Assembly: GCF_019739195.1 (NCBI RefSeq)
Contig: NZ_JAHHDS010000003.1
Location: 1-64,000, forward strand
Source: Microcella sp.
GTDB lineage: Bacteria; Actinomycetota; Actinomycetes; Actinomycetales; Microbacteriaceae
Reading direction: 5' to 3'
Length of the DNA stretch: 64,000 nt
Shown: positions 35,251 to 43,245 of the stretch, in pieces
Layout of the letters: each line of letters starts with the position of its first letter
Numbering within the stretch: position 1 is the first letter of the stretch
The notes under the pieces: model-generated
Told to the model about the DNA's origin: nothing
Seen by the model: the letters and a program-made list of their open reading frames with translations, nothing else
Databases searched by the model: none
Translations under genes and position numbers: made by a program

Positions 35251-36480
35251 ATGACGAGCAACGGTGCTTCTGGTCGTGACGACGCTTTCGAGACGATCGC
35301 GGTGCGCGCTGGGCGCGACGATCTCACTGCGTTGGGCGTGCACGCGCTGCCGATCGACCTGTCGACGACGAATCCGCTGCCCGACATCGACGCCGGGGGA
35401 GACTCGTACGAGGCGATCGCGACGGGCGGTCACCCGACCGAGGGTGGCAACGTCTACGCCCGCCTCTGGAACCCGACGGTCGCCCGCTTCGAGAAAGCGC
35501 TCGCCATGCTCGAGGGCGCCGACGAGGCGGTGGCTTTCGCGTCGGGAATGGCGGCATTCTCGGCCACGCTGCTCGCGGCGATGAATCGGGGGAGGGGGCG
35601 TCATGTTGTCGCCGTGCGCCCGCTCTACGGCGGCACCGACCACTTGCTCGCCTCGGGGCTGCTTGGCGCTGAGACGACGTTCTGCGTTCCCGAAGAGGTC
35701 GGCGACGCCGTGCGCGCCGACACCTGCCTCGTGGTCATGGAGACGCCGTGCAACCCGACGCTCGAGCTCGTCGACATCGCCGCGGTCGTCGCGGCGGCGG
35801 GATCAGTGCCGGTCATGGTCGACAACACCTTCGCGACACCTGTGCTGCAGAACCCGCTCGCATACGGCGCGGCATTCGTGCTGCACAGCGCGACGAAGTA
35901 CCTCGGGGGCCACGGCGATGCGATGGGCGGAGTCGTGGCGACGAGCTCCGAGTGGGCGACCGCGATCCGCCCCGTGCGCGCGATCACGGGCGGCCTGCTC
36001 CACCCGCTCGGCGCCTACCTGCTGCACCGCGGACTACCGACGCTCGCACTGCGCGTGAAGGCACAGCAGGCGACGGCGGGGGAGCTGGCACCGCTGCTGG
36101 CCCAGCACCCCGCCGTCGCGCGCGTGCACTACCCGGGCCTGCCCGGATCAGACCCGCGCGGGCTGCTCGGCACGCAGTTGCGCGGGCCCGGAGCGATGCT
36201 GGCCCTCGACTTGGCCGGAGGATTCGCGGCCGCCCAAGCGCTCACCGTGTCGCTGAGGCTCTTCACGCACGCCGTGTCGCTCGGGGGCGTCGATTCTTTG
36301 GCGCAGCATCCGGCATCTCTCACGCATCGTCCGGTGGCACCGGATGCCCGCCCCGGGGCCGGCATCGTGCGTCTCTCGATCGGCCTCGAGTCGGCGGCGG
36401 ACCTCTGGCGCGACCTGCAGACCGCGCTCGACGTCATCGCGCTCGAGCAGGCCACCCCGGCTCACGCTTCGGCGACGTAG
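35251..36480 (+). CDS. Cys/Met metabolism PLP-dependent enzyme (cystathionine gamma-synthase/lyase family)
   Basis: This 409-residue fold-type I enzyme belongs to the trans-sulfuration family. The cofactor lysine is in HSATKYLGGHGD; YARLWNPTVARFE supplies the neighbouring-subunit Tyr/Arg, and MVDNTFATPVLQ the PLP Asp. Candidates are cystathionine gamma-lyase, methionine gamma-lyase or gamma-synthase; sequence alone does not separate them. The ATG at 35251 is used. Divergence from an Lrp gene favours a catabolic, amino-acid-inducible role. The 3' end overlaps the convergent YchJ gene by 19 bp. Confidence 0.88.
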   Translation: MTSNGASGRDDAFETIAVRAGRDDLTALGVHALPIDLSTTNPLPDIDAGGDSYEAIATGGHPTEGGNVYARLWNPTVARFEKALAMLEGADEAVAFASGMAAFSATLLAAMNRGRGRHVVAVRPLYGGTDHLLASGLLGAETTFCVPEEVGDAVRADTCLVVMETPCNPTLELVDIAAVVAAAGSVPVMVDNTFATPVLQNPLAYGAAFVLHSATKYLGGHGDAMGGVVATSSEWATAIRPVRAITGGLLHPLGAYLLHRGLPTLALRVKAQQATAGELAPLLAQHPAVARVHYPGLPGSDPRGLLGTQLRGPGAMLALDLAGGFAAAQALTVSLRLFTHAVSLGGVDSLAQHPASLTHRPVAPDARPGAGIVRLSIGLESAADLWRDLQTALDVIALEQATPAHASAT

Positions 36481-36836
36481 AACCAGCGCCCTCCGTCGCG
36501 CACGAAGGCGCTGCGCTCACGCTGCGAGCCGCGGTCGCCCGGGGAGCGCCAGAACGCCTCGAACTCGACCTCGCCGTGGGTGTCTAGCGGGCCACCCGCC
36601 GAGCGGTCGATGATGTCGAGCCGGTACCAGCGCAGTTCGGCGTCGAGCTCGAGCGTCGCGGGCCGGGTCGAGGGGTGCCACGTCGCCAGCAGGTAGTCGG
36701 CATCGCCGAGGGCGAAGGCGCTGAAGCGCGAGCGCATGAGCTGCTCGGCCGTCGGTGCGTCAGCGTCACCCCGGTGGAGGGGTTCGCAGCACTCGGCATA
36801 GGGGAGCCCGCTGAGACACGGGCAGCGCGTCGCCAT
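36462..36836 (-). CDS. YchJ family SEC-C motif protein
   Basis: This 124-residue protein starts with a zinc-binding SEC-C-like motif (CPCLSGLPYAECCEPLH, residues 5-21) and continues with the NTF2-like YchJ domain (LMRSRFSAFALGDADYLLATWH). The family is widespread, but no activity is established. It lies 3 bp downstream of the DUF2200 gene and is probably co-transcribed with it. Confidence 0.82.
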   Translation of the reverse strand: MATRCPCLSGLPYAECCEPLHRGDADAPTAEQLMRSRFSAFALGDADYLLATWHPSTRPATLELDAELRWYRLDIIDRSAGGPLDTHGEVEFEAFWRSPGDRGSQRERSAFVRDGGRWFYVAEA

Positions 36837-36839
36837 GCG

Positions 36840-37202
36840 TCAGGACCGCAGCACCTTCTCCATCGCCTTGCCTTTCGCGAGCTCGTCGACGAGCTTGTCG
36901 AGGTAGCGCACCTGCTGCATGAGCGGCTCTTCGATCTCTTCAACCCGCACGCCGCAAATGACGCCCGTGATGAGCGAAGCGTTCTGGTGGAGGTTCGAGC
37001 GCTCGAAGAAGTCGGCGAACGTCGTCTGATCGGCGACGTGCTGGGCGATCGCCTCGGTGTCGAACCCGGTCAGCCAGGTGATGACTTCATCAAGTTCGGC
37101 CTTGGTGCGGCCCTTGCGCTCGAGCTTCGTGATGTACAGCGGGTACACCTGCCCGAACGACATGCGGGCGACACGCTCGAGCGTTGCCGGTGCGGTAGCC
37201 AT
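36840..37202 (-). CDS. DUF2200 family protein
   Basis: This 120-residue helical protein has the family segments RVARMSFGQVYPLYITKLERKGR and VIC(G)VRVEEIEEPLMQQVRYLDKLVDEL; no function is known. The -10-like TAGGCT (37212-37217, minus strand) ends 9 nt before its ATG, suggesting a leaderless two-gene transcript with the YchJ gene. Confidence 0.82.
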   Translation of the reverse strand: MATAPATLERVARMSFGQVYPLYITKLERKGRTKAELDEVITWLTGFDTEAIAQHVADQTTFADFFERSNLHQNASLITGVICGVRVEEIEEPLMQQVRYLDKLVDELAKGKAMEKVLRS

Positions 37203-37299
37203 AGTCAGACGAGCCTAGCCAGCGCGGGTCGGGGCGCGCGAATGTGGCGCAGGATCGTGGCGGTGCCGGCTGGGCTTGTCGCGTGGCGACGGCCGCGCG

Positions 37300-37305
37300 T
37301 AGGGT
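37300..37305 (+). promoter_or_regulatory. Putative -10 element for the leaderless DUF1905 gene
   Basis: TAGGGT ends exactly 6 nt before the ATG at 37312, with no Shine-Dalgarno. Confidence 0.5.
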
Positions 37306-37311
37306 CGGTGC

Positions 37312-37587
37312 ATGCCAGGGCGCTCAGTGAGCTTCGACGCGACCATCGGAGTCGAGGTCAAGGGTGAGATGTGGGCCTGCATCGAGATTCCCGGGTCAGC
37401 CGAGTTCTTCGGCACGGGAAAGTCGGTGAGGGTGGATGCTCGTGTCGACGACGTCGATCTCACGCATGTCGGGGCTATGCCGACCGGCACGGGTGGTCAC
37501 ATGATCGCGCTGAACGCAGCCATTCGACGCCGTCTCGACAAGGACCTCGGCGACTCGGTGGAGGTCATGGTGTCGCTGGCATCGTGA
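37312..37587 (+). CDS. DUF1905 domain protein
   Basis: This 91-residue protein is a single small beta-barrel of the DUF1905 type: WACIEIPGSAEFFGTGKSVRVDARVDD near the middle and a C-terminal strand VEVMVSLA. In other bacteria the domain is often fused to a YdeI/OmpD-associated domain; here it stands alone. Function is unknown. A YCII gene follows after 21 bp. Confidence 0.75.
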   Translation: MPGRSVSFDATIGVEVKGEMWACIEIPGSAEFFGTGKSVRVDARVDDVDLTHVGAMPTGTGGHMIALNAAIRRRLDKDLGDSVEVMVSLAS

Positions 37588-37608
37588 CACGAAGGGGGCG
37601 CAGCAACG

Positions 37609-37938
37609 GTGAGATACATGATCTGTGTGATTGATAGTGAGACTGGCTCAGGTGACGGCGACGAGATGGCGGCGATCGACGACTTCAACGAGCGGCTTCG
37701 GAACGCGGGTCAGTTGATCATGGCGGAGGGGCTGTCGTCGCCGCGAGCATCCGCCGTCGTCGATAACCGCGGGGGAGCGGGGCTCGTCTCGCCTGGACCG
37801 CTGCTTGACAGTGATCAGTACGTGTCGGGGTTCTGGATCGTCGAATCGCCTGATCGGGATGCTGCGCTCGCCCTCGCTGCGGAGGGGTCGCGCGCCTGCA
37901 ACCGCGTCGTTGAGCTGCGGCCGTTCTACGGCGTGTAG
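37609..37938 (+). CDS. YCII-related (DGPF) domain protein
   Basis: This 109-residue ferredoxin-fold protein has MRYMICVIDSETGSGD at the N-terminus and YVSGFWIVESPDRDAALALA in the second half, as in the YCII/DGPF family. Many members lie beside ECF sigma factors, but none is present here. GTG start. The role is unknown. Confidence 0.8.
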   Translation: MRYMICVIDSETGSGDGDEMAAIDDFNERLRNAGQLIMAEGLSSPRASAVVDNRGGAGLVSPGPLLDSDQYVSGFWIVESPDRDAALALAAEGSRACNRVVELRPFYGV

Positions 37939-37941
37939 CGC

Positions 37942-38121
37942 TTAGCGCAGTTCAGGTCGCTCGGAGTAGAACTCGCGCATACCGCGACGCACGGCTCGCC
38001 AGATGATCGTGTAGCCGATCCACACCGAGAGCACGATGATGCCGGCTGTGAAGACCAGCCACAGGATGAAGCCGATGACGCCGAATGCCGCGAGGGGGCC
38101 GAAGTCGGGAGATGTGTTCAT
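37942..38121 (-). CDS. Small single-span membrane protein
   Basis: This 59-residue protein has one hydrophobic helix (about residues 12-36) and a basic C-terminal tail (RRGMREFYSERPELR). I chose the ATG at 38121 because TAGAGT (38129-38134, minus strand) ends 7 nt upstream, which fits a leaderless start; the ATG at 38151 would add ten residues. I do not recognise a family. Confidence 0.55.
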   Translation of the reverse strand: MNTSPDFGPLAAFGVIGFILWLVFTAGIIVLSVWIGYTIIWRAVRRGMREFYSERPELR

Positions 38122-38165
38122 GAGCAACACTCTAGGGAGTCGCAACGTCATTCGATCGAACTGAC

Positions 38166-38179
38166 ATAATGTGCATTAT
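38166..38179. promoter_or_regulatory. AT-rich inverted repeat upstream of the small membrane protein gene
   Basis: ATAATG-TG-CATTAT has perfect 6-bp arms and stands out in a GC-rich genome. It lies 31 bp upstream of the putative -10 of the gene starting at 38121, a position where an operator or activator site could act. Confidence 0.4.
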
Positions 38180-38305
38180 CAGACTTCTTGGTAGGACTGT
38201 GCACGGGTGAACACTTGTGCCCAGATTCGCCCCAATTCGGCTAAACGAAGTGGTTGAAGCGCCCGTTTGCCCCAGATCTGGCCCAAGATGCGTGGCGCAT
38301 GTGTG

Positions 38306-38515
38306 TCACGACGGCGGCGCGGCGTAGCGATCGCGACCGATGAAGAACCAGATCAGCGGGCCGAAGAACTGGGCGAACACGACGAACGCGCACCAGCCGA
38401 GCAGCTCGAGGCCCGACATCGCGCTCGAGCGCCGGAAGATCGACACCATGGCACCGATCCAGAGTGCGGCGAGTCCGGCGATGATCGGCAGAATGATGAG
38501 TGCCGTGAGATCCAT
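38306..38515 (-). CDS. Small PLDc_N-type membrane protein
   Basis: This 69-residue protein has two membrane helices: LTALIILPIIAGLAALWIGA and LLGWCAFVVFAQFFGPLIWF. The loop and ending GPLIWFFIGR match the PLDc_N domain, which in full-length proteins precedes cardiolipin synthase-like phospholipase D domains. Here it stands alone, as in many actinobacteria; function unknown. Confidence 0.7.
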   Translation of the reverse strand: MDLTALIILPIIAGLAALWIGAMVSIFRRSSAMSGLELLGWCAFVVFAQFFGPLIWFFIGRDRYAAPPS

Positions 38516-38527
38516 TCCGAGAGCCTC

Positions 38528-38986
38528 TCAGACTCCCCCGGCGACCTCGCGCAGCAGTCGCGGCAGGTCGTAGGGCTCGAACGGCTGACCCGAGTGCAGC
38601 AGCTCGTCGGCCGTGAACCAGCCGTGCGCCGTCACGTCGACGTGCTCATCGTCGGTCCAGTTCGTCGACACCGGCTCGAAGCGCTCGCAGCGCACCACGT
38701 AGTACTCGGCGTGGCCGCGATCGTGGTCGGCCTCGTCCCACGCGACGTCGAAGTCGAGGCTCCACACGGGCTCCCCCACGCTGTCGACGACGAGGCCGGT
38801 CTCTTCGAACAGCTCCCGAATGGCCGCCTGCCCATGCGACTCCCCCGGGTCGACTCCCCCGCCGGGCGTGATCCAGCGGGCAAAGCGTGTCGAGTCAGGC
38901 GCCGCCGTCATGAAAAGCAACGCGGCGCCATCCTCATCCATGAGAATCATTCGGGATGTCCGCCGAAGGCCCGGCAACGGACCCAC
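38528..38986 (-). CDS. Nudix hydrolase
   Basis: This 152-residue protein has a complete Nudix box running from GGGVDPGESHGQAA into RELFEETGL (about residues 41-64), with the metal-binding Glu residues. Nudix enzymes cleave nucleoside diphosphate-linked compounds. The N-terminal RRTSRMILMDEDGAALLF and the downstream DFDVAWDE region do not identify the substrate. It starts 3 bp after the SDR stop, so the two are probably co-transcribed. Confidence 0.85.
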   Translation of the reverse strand: MGPLPGLRRTSRMILMDEDGAALLFMTAAPDSTRFARWITPGGGVDPGESHGQAAIRELFEETGLVVDSVGEPVWSLDFDVAWDEADHDRGHAEYYVVRCERFEPVSTNWTDDEHVDVTAHGWFTADELLHSGQPFEPYDLPRLLREVAGGV

Positions 38987-38989
38987 GCC

Positions 38990-39763
38990 CTACTCCCCCG
39001 GGTACTCGGTGAAGTAGCTGACGTCGCCGACGAGGCGCGTGTTGTCTGCGGGAACCGGATCAACGGCAGCCTGGGCGACCTCGGCGGCGAACTCGCTCAC
39101 GTTGTAGAGCTTGCCGGCTGCCTCTTTGCGCGCATCGATGGCGCCGGGCGCGGCACGCTCGAGCAACGTCGCGGTGATCGTGCCCTCGATCATGTCGCCC
39201 GACACCACAGTGAAGCCGATGCCCTTCGCTTCGAGCGACGGGATGAGCGCGCGCAAGGCGTCTTCGCCCGCGCGCTTCGACTTGGCCACAGCCTCGTACT
39301 CGGGCATCGTCGGCACCGTGTCGATGAAGTGCGCCTGGTGGCTCGTCACGAAGACGACGCGGCCGCCCTCGCCCATGAGCTCGGCGCCCTGCGTCAAGAC
39401 GTTGACCTGCGCGTCCCGATTCAGCCTGAGTGCGTAGTCCTCTCCCATGCCCGACTCCATGCCGCCGGAGGCGTTGAGCACGAGAATGTCGAGGGTGCCG
39501 AAGCGCTCGCGCACAGCATCCATCAACGCGGCGACCGAGCCGGCGTCGGTGAGGTCGGCCCCGACAGCGATGGCCTGCCCGCCGGCCGCTTCGATCTCGG
39601 CGACGAGCTTCTCGGCCCGGGGCGCCTTGGCGCGATAGTTGATGACGACGTTGGCGCCAGCGGCGGCGAAGTACTTGACGGTGTCGGCGCCGATGCCGCG
39701 CGACGAGCCGGTGACGAGGGCGGTCTTGCCGGCGAGCGAGCCGGGCTGCAATGGGGTGTTCAC
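38990..39763 (-). CDS. Atypical short-chain dehydrogenase/reductase
   Basis: This 257-residue Rossmann protein has the cofactor motif TGSSRGIG and LVLNASGG in place of the usual NAG. The catalytic region reads TSHQAH then PEYEAVAKSKRAG. The tyrosine is five residues before the first lysine rather than the classical four (YxxxK), and the position four before the second lysine is Val. It may be a divergent or non-catalytic SDR. GTG start with TAGGGT 8 nt upstream (leaderless). Divergent from the nfeD gene. Confidence 0.8.
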   Translation of the reverse strand: MNTPLQPGSLAGKTALVTGSSRGIGADTVKYFAAAGANVVINYRAKAPRAEKLVAEIEAAGGQAIAVGADLTDAGSVAALMDAVRERFGTLDILVLNASGGMESGMGEDYALRLNRDAQVNVLTQGAELMGEGGRVVFVTSHQAHFIDTVPTMPEYEAVAKSKRAGEDALRALIPSLEAKGIGFTVVSGDMIEGTITATLLERAAPGAIDARKEAAGKLYNVSEFAAEVAQAAVDPVPADNTRLVGDVSYFTEYPGE

Positions 39764-39856
39764 GGTTCTCGACCCTACCGTCAGCGACGGCTCGGCGGGC
39801 GGTCATGGGCCAGTGATACCGTGAGCGAACCGCCGAAATGAGGAGAGGTGCTAGCC

Positions 39857-40333
39857 ATGGTCGACCTGACGCAGTACCTGTGGATCGTGTGGCTGGTCTT
39901 CGTGGTCGTGTGCGTGATCATCGAGGTTTTGACGCTTGAGTTCACCTTCATGATGGTCGCCGCCGGCTCACTCATCGGCGGCCTCGGCACGAACCTGCTC
40001 GGGGCGGAGTGGTGGGTGCAGATTCTCGCTGCCGCCGTCATCTCGGGGCTGCTGCTGTTCACCATCAGGCCGATGCTGCTCAAGTTGCTGCATCGTGGTG
40101 ACGAGCCCGCGCTCACCAACGTCGACGCCCTCAGGGGCATGGCGGGGCGCGTGACCACCGGCTTCTCGGAGACCACCGGCTTCGTGAAGCTTGCGAACGG
40201 CGAGACCTGGACAGCCCGCCTCGCGCCCGAGCACGAGACCTTGACCCTTGCTGAGGGCGACCGCGTGGTCGTCACTCGCATCGACGGAGCGACCGCTGAG
40301 GTCGCCCCGAGAGAACGGAGCGAAACACCATGA
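39857..40333 (+). CDS. NfeD family membrane protein
   Basis: This 158-residue protein has two or three N-terminal membrane helices (about 8-28, 31-50 and 53-73) and a C-terminal OB-fold NfeD domain (MAGRVTTGFSETTGFVKLANGETWTAR). NfeD proteins partner with SPFH proteins in membrane microdomains. The ATG at 39857 has AGGAGAGG eight bases upstream, which favours it over the GTG at 39848. Its stop overlaps the next start as ATGA. Confidence 0.88.
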   Translation: MVDLTQYLWIVWLVFVVVCVIIEVLTLEFTFMMVAAGSLIGGLGTNLLGAEWWVQILAAAVISGLLLFTIRPMLLKLLHRGDEPALTNVDALRGMAGRVTTGFSETTGFVKLANGETWTARLAPEHETLTLAEGDRVVVTRIDGATAEVAPRERSETP

Positions 40334-41265
40334 TCTCCACCTCCGCCTTCATCGGCCAGATCTTCGTCACTGCGCTCGTCGTGGTGGTGGCGATCTTCGT
40401 CATCGTCGTGCTGGTGCGCTCGATCCGCATCGTGCCGCAGGCCTACGCCGGCGTGGTCGAGCGCCTCGGCCGCTACCGCAAGACTCTGCAGCCGGGCCTC
40501 AATATTCTGGTGCCCTTCATCGATCGCATGCGCCCACTCGTCGACATGCGCGAGCAGGTCGTCTCGTTCCCGCCGCAGCCGGTTATCACCGAAGACAACC
40601 TCGTGGTGTCGATCGACACGGTGATCTACTTCCAGGTGACGGATGCTCGCGCAGCGACCTACGAGATCGCGAACTATTTGGCCGGCGTCGAGCAGTTGAC
40701 GGTCACGACCCTGCGTAACGTCGTCGGTGGGCTGAACCTCGAGGAGGCGCTCACGAGCCGCGACAACATCAACGGTCAGCTGCGCGTCGTGCTCGACGAA
40801 GCGACTGGCAAGTGGGGCCTTCGCGTCAACCGCGTCGAACTGAAGGCCATCGACCCGCCCGTGAGCATTCAAGACTCGATGGAGAAGCAGATGCGCGCCG
40901 AGCGCGACCGGCGCGCCGTCATTCTCACCGCTGAGGGCACGAAGCAGTCGCAGATTCTCGAAGCGGAGGGTGCTCGACAGTCGGCGATCCTCAAGGCCGA
41001 GGGCGAGGCCCAGGCGCAGATCCTGACTGCTGAGGCCGAGGCGAAGGCCATCACGATCGTGTTCGACGCCATTCACAAGGGCAACCCTGACAGCAGGCTG
41101 CTCGCCTACGAGTACCTGCAGACTCTGCCGAAGCTCGCTGAAGGCGACTCGAACAAGATGTGGATCATTCCGAGCGAGCTCACCGAGGCTCTCAAGGGCA
41201 TCGGCCAAGGCTTCTTCCCGGGTGCTCCGCAGGCACGGGGCGGAAAGACGCCGCCGTCGGCCTGA
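40330..41265 (+). CDS. SPFH/stomatin-like (band 7) membrane protein
   Basis: This 311-residue protein has an N-terminal membrane helix (about 8-30), an SPFH domain (VVERLGRYRKTLQPGLN, DNLVVSIDTVIYFQV) and a coiled-coil region with repeated EAEG(A/E) units (about 210-245). Such proteins oligomerise into membrane scaffolds. Overlap with nfeD indicates a two-component membrane module; the GDPD gene overlaps its stop by one base. Confidence 0.92.
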   Translation: MISTSAFIGQIFVTALVVVVAIFVIVVLVRSIRIVPQAYAGVVERLGRYRKTLQPGLNILVPFIDRMRPLVDMREQVVSFPPQPVITEDNLVVSIDTVIYFQVTDARAATYEIANYLAGVEQLTVTTLRNVVGGLNLEEALTSRDNINGQLRVVLDEATGKWGLRVNRVELKAIDPPVSIQDSMEKQMRAERDRRAVILTAEGTKQSQILEAEGARQSAILKAEGEAQAQILTAEAEAKAITIVFDAIHKGNPDSRLLAYEYLQTLPKLAEGDSNKMWIIPSELTEALKGIGQGFFPGAPQARGGKTPPSA

Positions 41266-42026
41266 TGCCCGAGCAGCTGCCCTACTTCGCGGCGCCGACG
41301 CCGCGCGTGCTCGCGCACCGCGGGCTCGCGACTGAGGCGCCCGAGAACACCCTGCTCGCCTTCGCCGCCGCCGTCGGCATCGGCATCACGCATATTGAGA
41401 CGGATGTGCACGCGAGCGCCGACGGTGTGGCGATGGTCGCTCATGACCCCGATCTGTCGCGCGTCGAGGGTCGCGCGACGCGCGTCGACGAGCTGACCGC
41501 GCGCGAGCTCGCCGAGCTCGACCTCGGTGACGGCCAGCACATGCCGACGCTCGCCGAGGCTCTCGACGGGTTTCCCGATGCCTTTTTCAACATCGACCTG
41601 AAGACGATGGATGCGGTTGCCCCCACCGTCGATGCGATCAGCGCCGTTCGGGCGCAGGATCGCGTTCTGCTCACGTCGTTCAGCGAACGTCGCCGTCGTG
41701 CCGCTTTGCGGTTGCTGCCCGATGTCGCCACTAGTGCGTCGGGCCCTCGGTTCGCCAGCGCCCTGCTCGCCTCGGTCGTGCGCGGCGGCCCGCTCGTGCG
41801 CGCCGCATTGCGCGGGCTACACGCGGTGCAGATTCCCGAGCGCGCGCTGGGGCTCGATACTGTGACGCCCGCGCGCATCCGCGCCTTCCACGCCGCCGGC
41901 GTCGAGGTGCATGTCTGGACGATCAACGATGCGGACACCATGACCAAGCTGCTCCAGCGCGGCGTCGACGGCATCGTCACTGACCGTGCCGACATTGGGC
42001 TCGAGGTGGTCACCTCGCTGGCATGA
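41265..42026 (+). CDS. Glycerophosphodiester phosphodiesterase
   Basis: This 253-residue enzyme hydrolyses glycerophosphodiesters to glycerol-3-phosphate and an alcohol. The catalytic signature HRGLATEAPENTLLAF, the metal motif ETDVHASADG with VAHDPDLSR, and the C-terminal VHVWTINDADTM are present. No signal peptide is visible, so it is probably cytoplasmic. ATG 41265 overlaps the SPFH stop (TGATG), so lipid turnover and the membrane scaffold genes are translationally coupled. Confidence 0.92.
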   Translation: MPEQLPYFAAPTPRVLAHRGLATEAPENTLLAFAAAVGIGITHIETDVHASADGVAMVAHDPDLSRVEGRATRVDELTARELAELDLGDGQHMPTLAEALDGFPDAFFNIDLKTMDAVAPTVDAISAVRAQDRVLLTSFSERRRRAALRLLPDVATSASGPRFASALLASVVRGGPLVRAALRGLHAVQIPERALGLDTVTPARIRAFHAAGVEVHVWTINDADTMTKLLQRGVDGIVTDRADIGLEVVTSLA

Positions 42027-42083
42027 CGCTGGCAAAGGTCTGGGAGGAGTCTCCGTCTGGCCGGGCGAGGGCCGTGACGGGTC

Positions 42084-42089
42084 TATACA
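42084..42089 (+). promoter_or_regulatory. Putative -10 element of rbpA
   Basis: TATACA lies 38 nt before the rbpA ATG. The SigR-type GGAAT...GTT promoter known for rbpA in Streptomyces is not seen. Confidence 0.35.
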
Positions 42090-42127
42090 TATTCATACAG
42101 ACATTCACGCGACTCGGGAGGACGACG

Positions 42128-42496
42128 ATGGCAGACCGCACGCTTCGCGGCATGAGGCTCGGATCCCAGAGCATGCAGAGCGAAGAGGGCGTCGAGTTCG
42201 CGTCGCGCCAGCGCGCTCAGTACCGTACCGCTGAGGGTGAAACTTTCGACATGATCTTTTCGGCCGACGCCGAACTGCCCGACGTCTGGCCCTCTCCCAA
42301 GAACGGCGCCGAAGGTGTGCTGCTGGCTCCTGACGGCACGCCGATCGACATTGAGGTCGGCGAAGTCAAGGCCGCGCGCACGCACTGGGACATGCTGCTC
42401 GAGCGCCGCACGCGCGATGAGCTCGAAGAGCTATTGCAGGAGCGCCTCGATTTGTTGCGCGCTCGACGCGGTGGAGGCGAACGGCTCGGAGCCTAG
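42128..42496 (+). CDS. rbpA: RNA polymerase-binding protein RbpA
   Basis: This 122-residue actinobacterial transcription factor binds RNA polymerase and the principal sigma factor and stabilises open promoter complexes. The conserved N-terminal tail MADRTLRGMRLGSQSM, the basic linker, and the C-terminal sigma-interaction domain (HWDMLLERRTRDELEELLQERL) are visible. The ATG at 42128 has GGGAGG six bases upstream; the open frame before it is not family-like. The gene ends 4 bp into the convergent ppm gene. Confidence 0.95.
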   Translation: MADRTLRGMRLGSQSMQSEEGVEFASRQRAQYRTAEGETFDMIFSADAELPDVWPSPKNGAEGVLLAPDGTPIDIEVGEVKAARTHWDMLLERRTRDELEELLQERLDLLRARRGGGERLGA

Positions 42497-43245
42497 CGAG
42501 CACGCTCGCGAGACGCGGTGCGCGCCGGCCCGCGCCCGAACCAGCTGGCGACGCCCCATCCGGTGACCCGCACGAGCGCCTCGGCGACGATCGCAGGCCC
42601 CATCTTCGAGCTGCCGGTCGTGCGCTCAACGAAGGTGATCGGGTGCTCGAGCACCACTCCCCCGGAGCGCTCGACGCGCCACGCGAGCTCCACCTGAAAG
42701 CAGTAGCCCTGCGATGAGACGACGGCGCGGTCGAGCCCGCGCAGCGCGGCGGTGCGATAGGCACGAAAACCGGCGGTCAGGTCGCGGATGCTCGAGCGCA
42801 GCATCCACTTCGCGTACCGGTTGCCCGACCGCGAGATCGCGCGCCGCGCCCAGGGCCAGTTGACGACTGAGCCGCCGTCGATCCAGCGCGAGCCGATGAC
42901 CAGGTCGGCCCTGCGCTTCTCGAGCAGCGCGAGCATGGCGGGCAACTCGGCGGGGTCGTGCGAGCCGTCGGCGTCAATCTCGACAACAGCATCGTAGTTC
43001 TGCTCGGCCGCGATTCCGAAGCCGAGCAGATACGCCGACCCCAGGCCCGACTTGGCCGCCCGATGGCGCACCGACACTCGGTCATCGGTCGCGGCGAGAT
43101 CGTCGGCGATCGCGCCTGTGCCGTCGGGTGAGCCGTCGTCGATGATCAACAGGTCGGCGTCGGGCACCGAGCGGCGCACGCGCTCGACCATGCCGCGGAT
43201 GCTCTCAGCCTCGTTGTACGTCGGCATCACGATAAGCGTTCGCAT
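42493..43245 (-). CDS. ppm: Polyprenol monophosphomannose synthase
   Basis: This 250-residue family 2 glycosyltransferase transfers mannose from GDP-mannose to polyprenyl phosphate, the donor for lipoglycan and protein mannosylation. N-terminal MRTLIVMPTYNEAESI, DDGSPDGTG and the metal-binding EIDADGSHDP are present, and YCFQVELAWR is a family motif. Its ATG overlaps the lnt stop (TGATG). In mycobacteria Lnt and Ppm are a single fused protein; here they are adjacent and coupled. There is no C-terminal membrane domain. Confidence 0.93.
   Translation of the reverse strand: MRTLIVMPTYNEAESIRGMVERVRRSVPDADLLIIDDGSPDGTGAIADDLAATDDRVSVRHRAAKSGLGSAYLLGFGIAAEQNYDAVVEIDADGSHDPAELPAMLALLEKRRADLVIGSRWIDGGSVVNWPWARRAISRSGNRYAKWMLRSSIRDLTAGFRAYRTAALRGLDRAVVSSQGYCFQVELAWRVERSGGVVLEHPITFVERTTGSSKMGPAIVAEALVRVTGWGVASWFGRGPARTASRERAR

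Noticed and set aside
38152..38305. Attachment site or integrase remnant
   Set aside because: The repeated GCCCAGAT-like segments suggested this, but there is no tRNA, integrase or phage gene nearby.
38306..38515. Phospholipase D
   Set aside because: Only the N-terminal membrane domain type is present; there is no HKD catalytic domain.
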